Positions 25,588-34,595 of a DNA stretch of 64,000 bases are shown in pieces. Origin of the DNA: G963665185 sp049723905 (GTDB lineage Bacteria > Desulfobacterota > Desulfovibrionia > Desulfovibrionales > Desulfovibrionaceae); NCBI RefSeq assembly GCF_049723905.1, contig NZ_JBJKFD010000001.1, positions 2,480,001 to 2,544,000 of the forward strand. The letters run 5' to 3'. The translations under genes and the position numbers were made by a program. The number at the start of each line of letters is the position of its first letter. The first letter of the stretch is position 1. Under the pieces are notes generated by a model, which was given only the letters and a program-made list of their open reading frames with translations, was not told the DNA's origin and did no database searches.

Positions 25588-28254
25588 ATGGCGACTAAAG
25601 AACTAGCCAAAGGCTACGAACCCAAAGATGTGGAAGCCAAATGGCGCGAGCACTGGGAATCCAACAACACCTTTGCGCCGGATATGGACGCCGAGGGTGA
25701 TCCGTACTCCATAGTCATTCCGCCGCCCAACGTTACGGGCGCTCTGCACATGGGGCATGCCCTGAACCTCACCCTCCAGGACATCATGTGCCGCTACAAC
25801 CGGCAGAAGGGCAAAAAGGTGCTGTGGGTTCCGGGCACCGACCACGCGGGCATTGCCACGCAAAACGTGGTTGAGCGCAAGCTGCTCAAGGAAAACATCA
25901 CCCGCGAGGAGCTGGGCCGGGAAAAATTTCTGGAACACGTCTGGGAATGGAAAAAGGAATACGGCGACCGCATTCTGAACCAGATCCGCCGCATGGGTGC
26001 CAGCGTGGACTGGACCCGCGAACGCTTCACCATGGACGAAGGGTTGTCCAAGGCCGTGCGCGAGGTGTTTGTAAGCCTGTACGAACAGGGCCTCATCTAC
26101 CGCGGCAAGTACATCATCAACTGGTGCCCCCGCTGCCACACCGCCCTGGCCGACGACGAGGTGGAATACGCACCCAACAAGAGCATGCTCTACCATCTCC
26201 AGTACCCGCTGGAAGACGGCTCCGGCTCCCTGACCATTGCCACGGTCCGGCCCGAGACCATGCTGGGCGACACCGCCGTTGCCGTACACCCGGAAGACGA
26301 ACGCTACGCCGACTTTGTGGGCAAGAACATTGTTCTGCCCATTATGGGCCGCAAAATTCCCATTATTGCCGACGCCTACGTGGACCGCGAGTTCGGCACG
26401 GGCTGTTTGAAGATTACCCCTGCCCACGACATGAACGACTGGGAACTGGGCAAAAAATACGACCTGGAAGCCATCAGCGTTATCGACGACATGGGCCGCA
26501 TGAACGAAAACGCGCCCGAACGCTACCAGGGCATGAGCGCGGACGACTGCCGCAAGGCCATTGTGGAAGAGCTGCGCGAATCCGGCGTGCTGATCAAAGA
26601 AGAAGAATACGAAAACAAGATCACCCAATGCTACCGCTGCAAAACCACCATTGAGCCGTTCGTGTCCGAACAATGGTTCGTGGCGGTCAAGTCGCTGGCA
26701 AAAAAAGCCCGCAAGGCCGTAGAGGACGAACGCACCCGCATCCTCCCCCAGCAATGGGAAAAGACATATTACAACTGGCTGGACAACATCCGCGACTGGT
26801 GCATCTCGCGCCAGCTGTGGTGGGGACACCGCATCCCGGTGTGGTACTGCGACGAGTGCGGCAAGACAATCGTCTCGCGCGAGGACATCACCACCTGCGA
26901 ATGCGGCGCTACCCTGCGCCAGGACGAGGACGTGCTCGACACCTGGTTTTCCTCGGCCCTGTGGCCCTTCACCACCATGGGCTGGCCCGACAAAACCAAG
27001 GAACTGGACACCTTCTACCCCACCGGCCTGCTGGTCACCGGGTTCGACATCCTGTTCTTCTGGGTGGCGCGCATGATGATGATGGGCCTGGAGTTCATGG
27101 ACGAAGTGCCGTTCCGGGACGTGTACATCCACGCCCTGGTGCGCGACGAAGAAGGCAAGAAGATGTCCAAGTCCACGGGCAACGTCATCGACCCGCTGGA
27201 AATGATAGACAAGTACGGCTGCGACTCGCTGCGCTTCACCCTGACCTCGTTTGCCGCCATGGGCCGCGACATCAAGCTCTCGGAAGCGCGCATCGAAGGC
27301 TACCGCCACTTTGTAAACAAAATCTGGAACGCGGCCCGCTTCTCGCTGATGAATCTGCCCGAAGAGATTCCCAATGTGGAACTCTCGGAGATCAAGGGCC
27401 TGCACCATCAATGGATATTCTCGCGCCTGGAACAGCTCAAGAAGGACCAGGAAAAGGCCACGGCCGAGTACCGGTTTAACGATCTGGCCCAGAACATGTA
27501 TTCCTTTATCTGGCACGAGTTCTGCGACTGGTACCTGGAACTGTGCAAGAACGACTTTACAGGGCCCAATGGTCAGGCAAACGAGCAGGCCAAGGCCGGA
27601 GCGCAAAAGGCCCTGTGGACCGTGCTCTCGGAAACCCTCACCCTGCTGCACCCCATCATGCCCTTTGTGACCCAGGAAATCTGGAACACCCTGCCCGGCA
27701 TTGCCGAGGACAAGTCCGACCTGGCCCTGATTCCCTTCCCGGAAGCGCGCCCGGACATGCAGTCCGAACAGGCCGACCAGGACATGCAGATGTTGCAGGA
27801 AGCCATTATGGCCGTGCGCAACATCCGCGGCGAACTGGGCATCAAGCCCAGCCTGCCCCTCAAGGTGCTGGTCAAGACCGCCTCGGAACACACCAAGGCC
27901 GTGCTGGAAGCCAATGCCGACCAGATGGCGCGCCTGGCACGCGTGGACCAAATGACCATTGCCCCGGACGTCACCGCGCCCAAGGCCTCGGCCTCGGCAG
28001 TCATCCTGAATAGCGAACTCTTCGTGCCCCTGGAAGGCGTGGTCGATTTTCAGGAAGAACTCGCCCGCCTGGACAAGGAACTGGGCAAGGTTACCAAAGA
28101 CTGCGAAGTGGTTACCAAGAAGCTGAACAACGAAGGCTTTGTAAGCAACGCGCCTGCCCATGTGGTGAACACCGAACGCGAAAAGCTCGCCGTGCTGAGC
28201 GAAAAGCGCGACAAGCTTGAGGCGCTGCGTAAGCGTATGGCAGACATGGTGTAA
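25588..28254 (+). CDS. valS: valine--tRNA ligase
   Basis: An 888-residue class I aminoacyl-tRNA synthetase that charges tRNA-Val. The HIGH motif is HMGH at residues 54-57 (PPPNVTGALHMGHALN) and the KMSKS motif is at 525-529. The connective peptide editing domain lies between (TVRPETMLGDTAVAVHPED). The anticodon-binding domain and a C-terminal coiled-coil arm (about 820-885) complete the usual bacterial ValS layout. ATG 25588 follows AAGGAGATAAAT; the longer in-frame reading runs through the upstream hairpin and is rejected. A structured repeat begins immediately after the stop codon. Confidence 0.97.
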   Translation: MATKELAKGYEPKDVEAKWREHWESNNTFAPDMDAEGDPYSIVIPPPNVTGALHMGHALNLTLQDIMCRYNRQKGKKVLWVPGTDHAGIATQNVVERKLLKENITREELGREKFLEHVWEWKKEYGDRILNQIRRMGASVDWTRERFTMDEGLSKAVREVFVSLYEQGLIYRGKYIINWCPRCHTALADDEVEYAPNKSMLYHLQYPLEDGSGSLTIATVRPETMLGDTAVAVHPEDERYADFVGKNIVLPIMGRKIPIIADAYVDREFGTGCLKITPAHDMNDWELGKKYDLEAISVIDDMGRMNENAPERYQGMSADDCRKAIVEELRESGVLIKEEEYENKITQCYRCKTTIEPFVSEQWFVAVKSLAKKARKAVEDERTRILPQQWEKTYYNWLDNIRDWCISRQLWWGHRIPVWYCDECGKTIVSREDITTCECGATLRQDEDVLDTWFSSALWPFTTMGWPDKTKELDTFYPTGLLVTGFDILFFWVARMMMMGLEFMDEVPFRDVYIHALVRDEEGKKMSKSTGNVIDPLEMIDKYGCDSLRFTLTSFAAMGRDIKLSEARIEGYRHFVNKIWNAARFSLMNLPEEIPNVELSEIKGLHHQWIFSRLEQLKKDQEKATAEYRFNDLAQNMYSFIWHEFCDWYLELCKNDFTGPNGQANEQAKAGAQKALWTVLSETLTLLHPIMPFVTQEIWNTLPGIAEDKSDLALIPFPEARPDMQSEQADQDMQMLQEAIMAVRNIRGELGIKPSLPLKVLVKTASEHTKAVLEANADQMARLARVDQMTIAPDVTAPKASASAVILNSELFVPLEGVVDFQEELARLDKELGKVTKDCEVVTKKLNNEGFVSNAPAHVVNTEREKLAVLSEKRDKLEALRKRMADMV

Positions 28255-28375
28255 GGCTGTTGAAAAAGGGCCGTTGGCTGCGTTGCCGCGAAAAAGACGA
28301 ACCCTCGTGTGCACAAGAGCACACGTCGGAACCGTCTTTTTCTAGCGCCTTGCCCTCAACCCTTTTTGAACAGCC
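28255..28375 (-). repeat. structured repeat copy R13 abutting the valS stop codon
   Basis: Outer stem GGCTGTTGAAAAAGGG pairs with CCCTTTTTGAACAGCC at 15 of 16 positions. Inner stem AAAAAGACG pairs perfectly with CGTCTTTTT. Central hairpin GTGTGCACAAGAGCACAC. The first base follows the TAA of valS. Confidence 0.9.
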
Positions 28376-28426
28376 TGTGGTAAGAGGGAATTAAGCCCTT
28401 ACTCATCCGAACTCAATAAAAGCAAT

Positions 28427-28465
28427 AAAAGCCCGGAGGAACAGCGTGTTTTTCCGGGCTTTTTA
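28427..28465 (+). terminator. terminator downstream of valS
   Basis: AAAAGCCCGGA and TCCGGGCTTTTT pair around a GGAACAGCGTG-containing loop, followed by a T-rich tail. Confidence 0.85.
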
Positions 28466-28495
28466 TTTTTAACACCCAAAACACCCTTCTCACGC

Positions 28496-28619
28496 AGGCT
28501 GGTCAAAAGGAATTGAGAGCAAGGCGCCAGGGAAATTTAATCGCGTAGTGTGCTCTTTTGCACATGAGCGACTTAAATTTCCCGCAGTAACGAAGCTATC
28601 GGTTTCTTTTCAGCAGCCT
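28496..28619 (+). repeat. structured repeat copy R14
   Basis: Outer AGGCTGGTCAAAAG with CTTTTCAGCAGCCT; inner stem GGAAATTTAA pairs perfectly with TTAAATTTCC; core GTAGTGTGCTCTTTTGCACA; right arm GCAGTAACGAAGCTATCGG. Confidence 0.9.
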
Positions 28620-28644
28620 AAATAAGAATGCCTCCGGCGGCCGG

Positions 28645-28743
28645 GGAGATGATGGCCCCCGGTCCCCCACATTACATAGAACGCAAATAGGCCCCGAAGA
28701 AACAAGCTGCGCTTGCTCCTCCGGGGCCTATTTGCGTTCTATG
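28645..28743. repeat. composite hairpin family copy 1
   Basis: A small GGGG/CCCC hairpin around GATGATG is followed by a very long stem: CATAGAACGCAAATAGGCCC and GGGCCTATTTGCGTTCTATG, with an additional CAAGC/GCTTG tip. The arrangement is repeated with a different stem at 60623-60710. Confidence 0.85.
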
Positions 28744-28856
28744 GATGGGACGTTAGGAATTGAAGGTAAGACGAACATACATAACTTGTTCTTCCTGCCT
28801 CTCACGGACATTAAACACATCAAAATAGAATTTCTTCACGAATCCCTAAAATCAGG

Positions 28857-28955
28857 CCTATCAAAAGAACTTGAGAGCAAGGCGCCAGGGAAATTTAGTC
28901 GCGTAGTGTGCTCTTTTGCACATGAGCGGCTTCAATTTTCCGCAGTAACGAAGCT
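28857..28955 (+). repeat. structured repeat copy R15, right outer arm lost
   Basis: Shares GAGAGCAAGGCGCCAGGGAA and core GTAGTGTGCTCTTTTGCACA with R14, but the right inner stem is altered and the copy stops after CGCAGTAACGAAGCTAGAGG. Confidence 0.82.
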
Positions 28956-29002
28956 AGAGGACTCAAAGCGAAGGAAAGGTCAGCATTACTGACGTATCCT
29001 GA

Positions 29003-29371
29003 TCAATCCTCGTCGATTTGCACTTTCCCGCCTGATTCTATGATCACAGAAAATTTGCGATGAGCCTTGGACGAGTGAACCGTGTAAACCTTTTCTGCTC
29101 CATATGTGGGACAAGTTAAATCTGTGGTCTCGCAAAGGCAATGGTACACTTCTATTTTATCTATTGCATTAACGACATAATCTTGAACTTTATGTTCACC
29201 TTTCCTTATTATTATGGAAGTCTGACAAGGAATTTCCATAACTCTCCCCGAATATTTAACCAAATAAGGATTGCCGTCATTGTAATTTCGTATTTCAATT
29301 TTCCCTGCAAAAACTGGTACTGCAGTTATTGCCAGCAGCAATAGCGACAATAAAGCACTTTTTTTGATCAT
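29003..29371 (-). CDS. secreted hypothetical protein
   Basis: A 122-residue protein with a clear signal peptide (MIKKSALLSLLLLAITAVPV, cleavage after about residue 22, FAG). The mature ~100 residues are predicted beta-rich and contain three cysteines (one in MEIPCQT, two in VYHCLCETTDLTCPTYG gives four in all). I do not recognise a family. Codon use and base composition are AT-rich against the neighbours, which suggests recent acquisition. The upstream small gene ends 31 bp before its start, so they may be cotranscribed. Confidence 0.65.
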   Translation of the reverse strand: MIKKSALLSLLLLAITAVPVFAGKIEIRNYNDGNPYLVKYSGRVMEIPCQTSIIIRKGEHKVQDYVVNAIDKIEVYHCLCETTDLTCPTYGAEKVYTVHSSKAHRKFSVIIESGGKVQIDED

Positions 29372-29401
29372 GGTATTACTCCTTCCAGGATGCTTCCGGA
29401 A

Positions 29402-29626
29402 TTAAGCCGGGTGCCAATACGCGGGGAAATCCTTCAAAACCAAAACAGAGACTGAAACCTCAGCAGGATGGATGCCAGTGTTATCAACCCTATAGTACCT
29501 ATCAAAGTATGTAAAACTTTTTAAAAACCCTCGCGCCTTTTTCATCATTTCTGACTTGTTTTCTGCTTTGCCCTCACGAAAGGCATTACTTTTAACATCC
29601 TGATTTACCAACTCATCCGGATTCAA
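29402..29626 (-). CDS. small hypothetical protein
   Basis: A 74-residue reading that starts with TTG, with AGGAAG about 9 bases upstream and an in-frame stop immediately before it. It is hydrophilic with a charged N-terminal half (REGKAENKSEMMKKARGF) and a C-terminal part with IHPAEVSVSVLVLKDFPAYW. No signal peptide or family is recognised. It is AT-rich like the secreted protein gene it precedes. An internal ATG would give only 48 residues. Real gene status is uncertain. Confidence 0.4.
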   Translation of the reverse strand: MNPDELVNQDVKSNAFREGKAENKSEMMKKARGFLKSFTYFDRYYRVDNTGIHPAEVSVSVLVLKDFPAYWHPA

Positions 29627-29670
29627 TTACAGACTTCCTGATGGACTCGTTTTCCTCCTTTAGGGCATCC

Positions 29671-29721
29671 GTGCGGTTTCCTGAAACAACGAAGCTATCG
29701 GTTCCTTTTGATCGGCCTGAG
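29671..29721 (+). repeat. structured repeat, right-half fragment R16
   Basis: GAAACAACGAAGCTATCGGT followed by CCTTTTGATCGGCCTGA, matching the right arm and outer stem of the R14/R18 type. Confidence 0.65.
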
Positions 29722-29726
29722 GCTGT

Positions 29727-29776
29727 TTCCCACACTCTTTCTTTGGGCTCTTTGCCCAAAGAAAGAGTGTGGGAAA
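29727..29776. repeat. 50-bp palindromic hairpin
   Basis: TTTCCCACACTCTTTCTTTG plus GGC pairs perfectly with its complement after a TCTTT loop, giving a 23-bp stem. It may be a bidirectional terminator or a mobile hairpin. Confidence 0.85.
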
Positions 29777-29793
29777 ATCGCAGGTCCAGGAGG

Positions 29794-29863
29794 CCGTTGC
29801 CTCCTGGCGGAGTCCAGAGGCAGCGCCTCTGGCGGGGTGCAGGGGCGGCGCCCCTGCCTGCCC
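29794..29863. repeat. three tandem GC-rich hairpins
   Basis: AGGAGG..CCTCCT, CCAGAGGC..GCCTCTGG and GCAGGGGCG..CGCCCCTGC follow one another about 25 bp apart, separated by short GGCGG-type linkers. They fill most of the spacer before the hydantoinase gene. Confidence 0.75.
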
Positions 29864-29978
29864 TTTCCCCCGAACGGTAAAATTCAATCGGCAAACGGCA
29901 CCTCCTCGCGTAGACGTGAATAAAGGCCAGTGCTACGTATTGGCCTTTGGAAGAATCCAACGAATCGGGAGAGAGCAT

Positions 29979-31658
29979 ATGCTGCTCGGCATAGATGTGG
30001 GAGGAACGCACACTGACGCAGTGCTGATACACGACAAAGGCATTGCCGCGGCGTTCAAGGTTCCCACAAATCACGACAACCTCATGGAATCCATCGACGC
30101 AGTGCTGGATAAAGTCTGCGCCGATGTGGACCCCGCGTCCGTGGAACGGGTCAACCTGAGCACCACGCTGACCACCAACGCCATTGTAGAGGGCAAGACC
30201 GACCCTGTGGCGGTTCTGGTGGCCGGTGGTCCGGGCGTGGACCCTGCACATTTTAAACTCTGCCCGGATTTTCACGTGCTGTCCGGCTCCACGGACCACC
30301 GTGGCAACACGGTTGCGTCCCTGAACAAGACCGAGCTGAACGACGCGGCCCAGGCCTGCGCTGCCAAAGGCATCCGCGCCTACGCCGTGGTGGGCAAATT
30401 TTCCCCGCGCAACCCGTCCCTGGAACAGAGCATGGCCGATGCCGTGGCGCCCGCGGCCGACGTGGTCACCATGGGCCACGAGCTGACCGGACGGCTCAAT
30501 TTTCCGCGCCGCATTGCAACGGCCTATTTCAACTCCGCGGCCTGGGGCATGTTCGACGGCTTTGCCCGGGCCATCAGCTCCAGCCTGAAGGCACGCGGCA
30601 TAGAGGCCAAGGTGAACATCCTGAAGGCGGACGGCGGCACCATGCCCCTTTCCCTGGCCCGTCGCCATCCGGTGGAATCCATCCTGTCCGGCCCGGCCGC
30701 CAGCGTCATGGGCATTATTTCCATGTGCGACATCGCCCTGGACTCCATTATTCTGGACATCGGCGGGACCACCACGGACATTGCCGTGTTCGCATCCGGC
30801 GCACCGCTCATGGAGATGGACGGCATTTCCATCGGCTCGCACCCCACGTTGGTGCGGGCGCTGCTGACGCAGTCCATTGGCGTGGGCGGCGACTCGGCCC
30901 TGAGCGTGCTGGGCGACGAAATCCACGTGGGACCGCGCCGTCTGGGACCATCCCTGGCGCAGGGCGGGGAACATCCCACGCTTATCGACGCCTTCATCTA
31001 CCTGGGCCAGTCGGACATGGGCGACGTGCAACGCTCCAAAGAGCAGTTCAAGGCCTTTGCCACACAGCGGTCCATCAGGCCGGAGACCCTGGCCCAACGT
31101 GCCGTGGACAGGGCCGTGGATATTATCGTCACGGCCTCGCGCCAGCTGGTAAAGACCATCAACTCCAAGCCCGTGTACACCATCCACGAGCTGCTGGAGG
31201 ACGCCCGCATCGTGCCCAAAAAGGTGTACGTGATGGGCGGCCCGGCCAAGGTTTTCAAGGAACCGCTGTTCAAGGCCTTCAAGCTCACCATTGCCGTGCC
31301 CGAACACCACGGCGTGGCCAATGCGGTGGGCGCGGCCCTTACCCGCACCACGCACAACGTGGAACTGTTTGCGGATACGGAACGGTTGCGCATGCACATT
31401 CCCAGCATTGGCCTGTCCAAGACCATAGAACGCGATTACGACCTGGACGAAGCCGTGCGCGACGCCCGCACCCAGCTGCTGAACCATCTGCGGCAGGAGG
31501 GCATCCCCTCGCGTGAGGAAAACACCGAGATAACGCACGCATCGTCTTTCAACATGATCGACGGGTCGCATCTGGCGGGCCGGAACATCCGCGTCAAATG
31601 CCAGATCAAGCCCGGCATTCTGCACCGCTACAAAAATCTTTTGGGGCGCTTATGTTAA
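29979..31658 (+). CDS. hydantoinase/oxoprolinase family (HyuA-like) protein
   Basis: A 559-residue ATPase-fold protein. The N-terminal phosphate-binding motif LLGIDVGGTHTDAVLI and the second domain motifs VESILSGPAASVMG and SIILDIGGTTTDIAVFASGA match the hydantoinase A / 5-oxoprolinase A / acetone carboxylase beta superfamily, which uses ATP to activate amide or ketone substrates. No HyuB partner is present. The start at 29979 is preceded by GGGAGAG; the longer frame runs through repeat hairpins and is rejected. The last 7 bases overlap the histone-deacetylase-like gene, so the two proteins are likely to work together. Substrate unknown. Confidence 0.9.
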   Translation: MLLGIDVGGTHTDAVLIHDKGIAAAFKVPTNHDNLMESIDAVLDKVCADVDPASVERVNLSTTLTTNAIVEGKTDPVAVLVAGGPGVDPAHFKLCPDFHVLSGSTDHRGNTVASLNKTELNDAAQACAAKGIRAYAVVGKFSPRNPSLEQSMADAVAPAADVVTMGHELTGRLNFPRRIATAYFNSAAWGMFDGFARAISSSLKARGIEAKVNILKADGGTMPLSLARRHPVESILSGPAASVMGIISMCDIALDSIILDIGGTTTDIAVFASGAPLMEMDGISIGSHPTLVRALLTQSIGVGGDSALSVLGDEIHVGPRRLGPSLAQGGEHPTLIDAFIYLGQSDMGDVQRSKEQFKAFATQRSIRPETLAQRAVDRAVDIIVTASRQLVKTINSKPVYTIHELLEDARIVPKKVYVMGGPAKVFKEPLFKAFKLTIAVPEHHGVANAVGAALTRTTHNVELFADTERLRMHIPSIGLSKTIERDYDLDEAVRDARTQLLNHLRQEGIPSREENTEITHASSFNMIDGSHLAGRNIRVKCQIKPGILHRYKNLLGRLC

Positions 31659-32980
31659 AAGCCGTCAATTCACTCGGCGTCATATTCTTCCCCGCTTTCG
31701 ACTGGGCCATCAGCGCAACCCACCCGGAACGCGAGGAACGCCTGCTCTACACCCAGGACCAGCTTATCGAGGAAGGCGTCTTCGACATCGAAGGCATTAC
31801 CGAGTTCAAGCCGCTGGTGGCCGACCGGACCGCCGTGGAGCGGACCCATTTCTGTTTTCCGGACGTGGAAAGCGTGGCCACGCGCTCGCACATGATTTCC
31901 GCGGGCGGTGCCATACGCGCCGCCGACCTGGTGCTGACCGGAAAATGCGACAAGTCCTTTGCCCTGGTGCGTCCTCCCGGACACCACGCCATGAAGTGCG
32001 TGCACGGCTCGCGCGGCTTCTGCAACGTGAACAACGAAGCCATCATGATAGAGCACATCCGGGAAACGTACGGTCCCAAGCGCATCGCCATTGTGGACAC
32101 GGACTGCCACCACGGCGACGGCACCCAGGACATCTACTGGAACGATCCGGACGTGCTGTTCATCTCCCTGCACCAGGACGGGCGCACGCTCTATCCCGGA
32201 TCGGGCTTTCCCTACGAGCTGGGCGGGCCGGGAGCGCGCGGCAAAACCCTGAACCTCCCGCTGCCTCCGGGCACCTCGGACGAAGGGGTTCTGTACGCCA
32301 TTGAAAACTTTGTTCTGCCCGTGCTGGAAGACTTCAAGCCCGATCTGGTCATCAACTCGGCAGGCCAGGACAACCACTTTACCGACCCCATCACCAACAT
32401 GAGCGTAACAGCCAAGGGCTATGCCCGGCTGAACCAGCTGGTGAATCCGGATATCGCGGTGCTGGAGGGCGGCTATGCCATCCAGGGCGCACTGCCCTAC
32501 GTGAACCTGGCCATTGTGCTGGCCATGGCAGGGCTGGACTATTCCCATGTGGCCGAGCCCGACCTGTCCAAGCCGGAGTTCAAGAAACGGCTGCGTCAGG
32601 ACTCGCGCATCGACGGCTACGTGGAACAGCTGTGCCGGGAAATGCTCAAAATCTACTTTCATCCGCCCAAGGACGACACGCTGGACAAATCCGGCGGGTA
32701 TTATGTGCGCGACAAGAGCATTTACTACGACACGGACGGCATTCAGGAATCGCAAAAGGAAAAACTCCGCGATTGCGGCAACTGCCCCGGCGTAAAGGTC
32801 ATAGAAACCAGCTCCACGGCGGTGCCGCGCAGCCTGGGAATAGAAATTCCCATCAACGCGTGCCCGCACTGCCGCGACGAAGGCTACCGGGTGTTCGAGG
32901 ATGCCCAGCTCAAGGGCGGGTACAGGTACGTGCAGCTTATCAACAGATTGGACAAGGACTACCAGCAGGTAGGTTTTTAA
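31652..32980 (+). CDS. histone deacetylase-superfamily hydrolase
   Basis: A 442-residue protein with the zinc-dependent deacetylase active site: LVRPPGHHAM (paired histidines), GFCNVNNEAIM, IVDTDCHHGDGTQDIYW (Asp/His zinc ligands), DLVINSAGQDNH (second zinc Asp) and LEGGYAIQG. Bacterial members deacetylate acetoin-related compounds, polyamines or lysines. The C-terminal ~60 residues hold a CGNC and a CPHC pair, suggesting an added structural zinc site. Start ATG 31652 overlaps the hydantoinase stop codon (ATGTTAA). The tight coupling to a HyuA-like protein suggests an amide-hydrolysing pathway. Confidence 0.9.
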   Translation: MLKAVNSLGVIFFPAFDWAISATHPEREERLLYTQDQLIEEGVFDIEGITEFKPLVADRTAVERTHFCFPDVESVATRSHMISAGGAIRAADLVLTGKCDKSFALVRPPGHHAMKCVHGSRGFCNVNNEAIMIEHIRETYGPKRIAIVDTDCHHGDGTQDIYWNDPDVLFISLHQDGRTLYPGSGFPYELGGPGARGKTLNLPLPPGTSDEGVLYAIENFVLPVLEDFKPDLVINSAGQDNHFTDPITNMSVTAKGYARLNQLVNPDIAVLEGGYAIQGALPYVNLAIVLAMAGLDYSHVAEPDLSKPEFKKRLRQDSRIDGYVEQLCREMLKIYFHPPKDDTLDKSGGYYVRDKSIYYDTDGIQESQKEKLRDCGNCPGVKVIETSSTAVPRSLGIEIPINACPHCRDEGYRVFEDAQLKGGYRYVQLINRLDKDYQQVGF

Positions 32981-33085
32981 TGTGACGTATCCAGCGCGCC
33001 ACCAGAACTTGCACTGATATTTTCCAGTCTCACTTGCTCTGGCGGCTGCTGTTCTTCACACTTCCTCCGGTATTTTGCCATCAAA

Positions 33086-33112
33086 CGGCCGGGAGACACC
33101 CCCTCCCGGCCG
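33086..33112. repeat. GC-rich hairpin downstream of the deacetylase gene
   Basis: CGGCCGGGAG and CTCCCGGCCG pair around ACACCCC. There is no immediate T run, so termination is only possible. Confidence 0.6.
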
Positions 33113-33232
33113 TAACCTTTCTGTAATAATCCCTGGCCTTTTTGCACCAAGTCATGTATCTGCGGTGGCGGTTTGTTGTTACATAGTGTTTGAAACATCT
33201 TCGCATATTCTATTTTTCATGAGGGGTGTCTG

Positions 33233-34474
33233 ATGAAGAAACCGGCGCTGCTTGCGGCTCTGGCCGCTACTCTTCTACTCTGTCTGCTGTCCGTGCCCGC
33301 ATTTTCCGCGGGTTTTGCCATGTATGAATTCAGCGCCAGGGGCAATGCCGTGGGCGGTGCCGTGGTGGCAAATCCCAAGGATGCCTCCACCATGGCCACC
33401 AACATTGCGGGAATGACGCAATTGGACGGCGGACATGTTTTGGCCGGTGCCACAATCATCCAGCCGCACCAGGACGTGGAAACCCCCGAAGGAGACTTCC
33501 GGGGCCAATCGCCCAACTGGGTTCCCCCGCACGCCTACTACACCCAACAGGTCACAGACCGCTTGTGGATGGGGCTGGGCGTCTTCACCCGCTACGGCCT
33601 GTCCGCCGAATTCGACCCGGAATGGCCGGGCCGCTACAATTCCTATTTCGCGCAGATCGTCAGTTCTTCCGTGGTGCCGGGCATAGCCTACAAGCTGACG
33701 GACACACTCTCTCTGGGCCTGGGCCTGGAAGCCATGTACTTTGATTTCAAGCAACAGAAGAAAGTACGCACCGCCCCCGGCGACGTGGACGGCACACTGC
33801 ACGGCGACAGCCTGGGCGTGGGCTTCAACGTGTCTGCCCACTATCACCCCATCCAGCCGCTGCGCATCGGCCTTGCCTATCGCAGCCTTGTGGAGCAGCG
33901 GGTTACGGGCCGGGCTTCCTTCAACAATCCCGCGGGCCTGCCGCCCATCTTTTTTCAGGACACCGACGCATGGGGAACCATCCGCCTGCCCGACTCTGTC
34001 CAGGCCGGTGTTTCCTACGACATTCTGGACAACCTGACAGTGGAAGCCGACGTCATCTGGACGCGCTGGTCTTCCTACAGAAACCTCACCATCAACTACG
34101 ACAAGGCCCTCATGCCCACCAACCCGGCCAGCACATCCACCATGTCCGAAAAGAACTACAAGGACGTGTTCCGCTACTGTCTGGGCGTGGAATACGGGGT
34201 TCTGCCCTGGCTGGACCTGCGCGCGGGCTATGTGTACGACGAATCCCCGGTGCGCGACTCGTACGCCGACTACCTTGTTCCGGCCAACGACCGCCAGATT
34301 TTCTCCCTGGGTACCGGCATCAAATACGACAACTGGAACTTTGACGTGTCGTACTCCTACCTGTGGATAATGGGCCGCGACGTGGACGCCCGCCCCGAAG
34401 ACGGCGTGGTGGACTCCAATTTCAAGAACGGCGACGCGCATATGGTGGGTTTTAGCGTCGGCTACAAGTTCTAG
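33233..34474 (+). CDS. FadL/OmpP1-family outer-membrane transporter
   Basis: A 413-residue protein with a signal peptide (about 1-25, ending LLSVPAFSAG) and the family start FAMYEFSARGNAVGGAVVAN, in which the N-terminal hatch sequence follows the cleavage site. Alternating amphipathic strands and the terminal VGFSVGYKF fit a 14-strand outer-membrane beta-barrel. FadL-type porins carry long-chain fatty acids or other hydrophobic compounds such as aromatic hydrocarbons. The start ATG follows GAGGGGTGTCTG. A structured repeat follows the stop codon at 12 bp. Confidence 0.92.
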   Translation: MKKPALLAALAATLLLCLLSVPAFSAGFAMYEFSARGNAVGGAVVANPKDASTMATNIAGMTQLDGGHVLAGATIIQPHQDVETPEGDFRGQSPNWVPPHAYYTQQVTDRLWMGLGVFTRYGLSAEFDPEWPGRYNSYFAQIVSSSVVPGIAYKLTDTLSLGLGLEAMYFDFKQQKKVRTAPGDVDGTLHGDSLGVGFNVSAHYHPIQPLRIGLAYRSLVEQRVTGRASFNNPAGLPPIFFQDTDAWGTIRLPDSVQAGVSYDILDNLTVEADVIWTRWSSYRNLTINYDKALMPTNPASTSTMSEKNYKDVFRYCLGVEYGVLPWLDLRAGYVYDESPVRDSYADYLVPANDRQIFSLGTGIKYDNWNFDVSYSYLWIMGRDVDARPEDGVVDSNFKNGDAHMVGFSVGYKF

Positions 34475-34485
34475 GGGGCGGGGAT

Positions 34486-34595
34486 GGTTGGAAACAGCCG
34501 ATAGCGGCGTTGCTGCGGAAAATGAATCTCGCTCGAGTGCATAAGAGCACACGTCGCGACTTCATTTCCCTGGCGCCTGGCTCTCGACCATTTCC
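34486..34595 (-). repeat. structured repeat copy R17 after the FadL-type gene
   Basis: On the minus strand: outer GGAAATGG with CTGTTTCC (nearly complementary), inner stem GGAAATGAA with TTCATTTTCC, core GACGTGTGCTCTTATGCACT, right arm GCAGCAACGCCGCTATCGG. Confidence 0.85.

Noticed and set aside
32977..33198. 73-residue frame after the deacetylase gene
   Set aside because: No convincing ribosome-binding site or family, and it runs across a hairpin.
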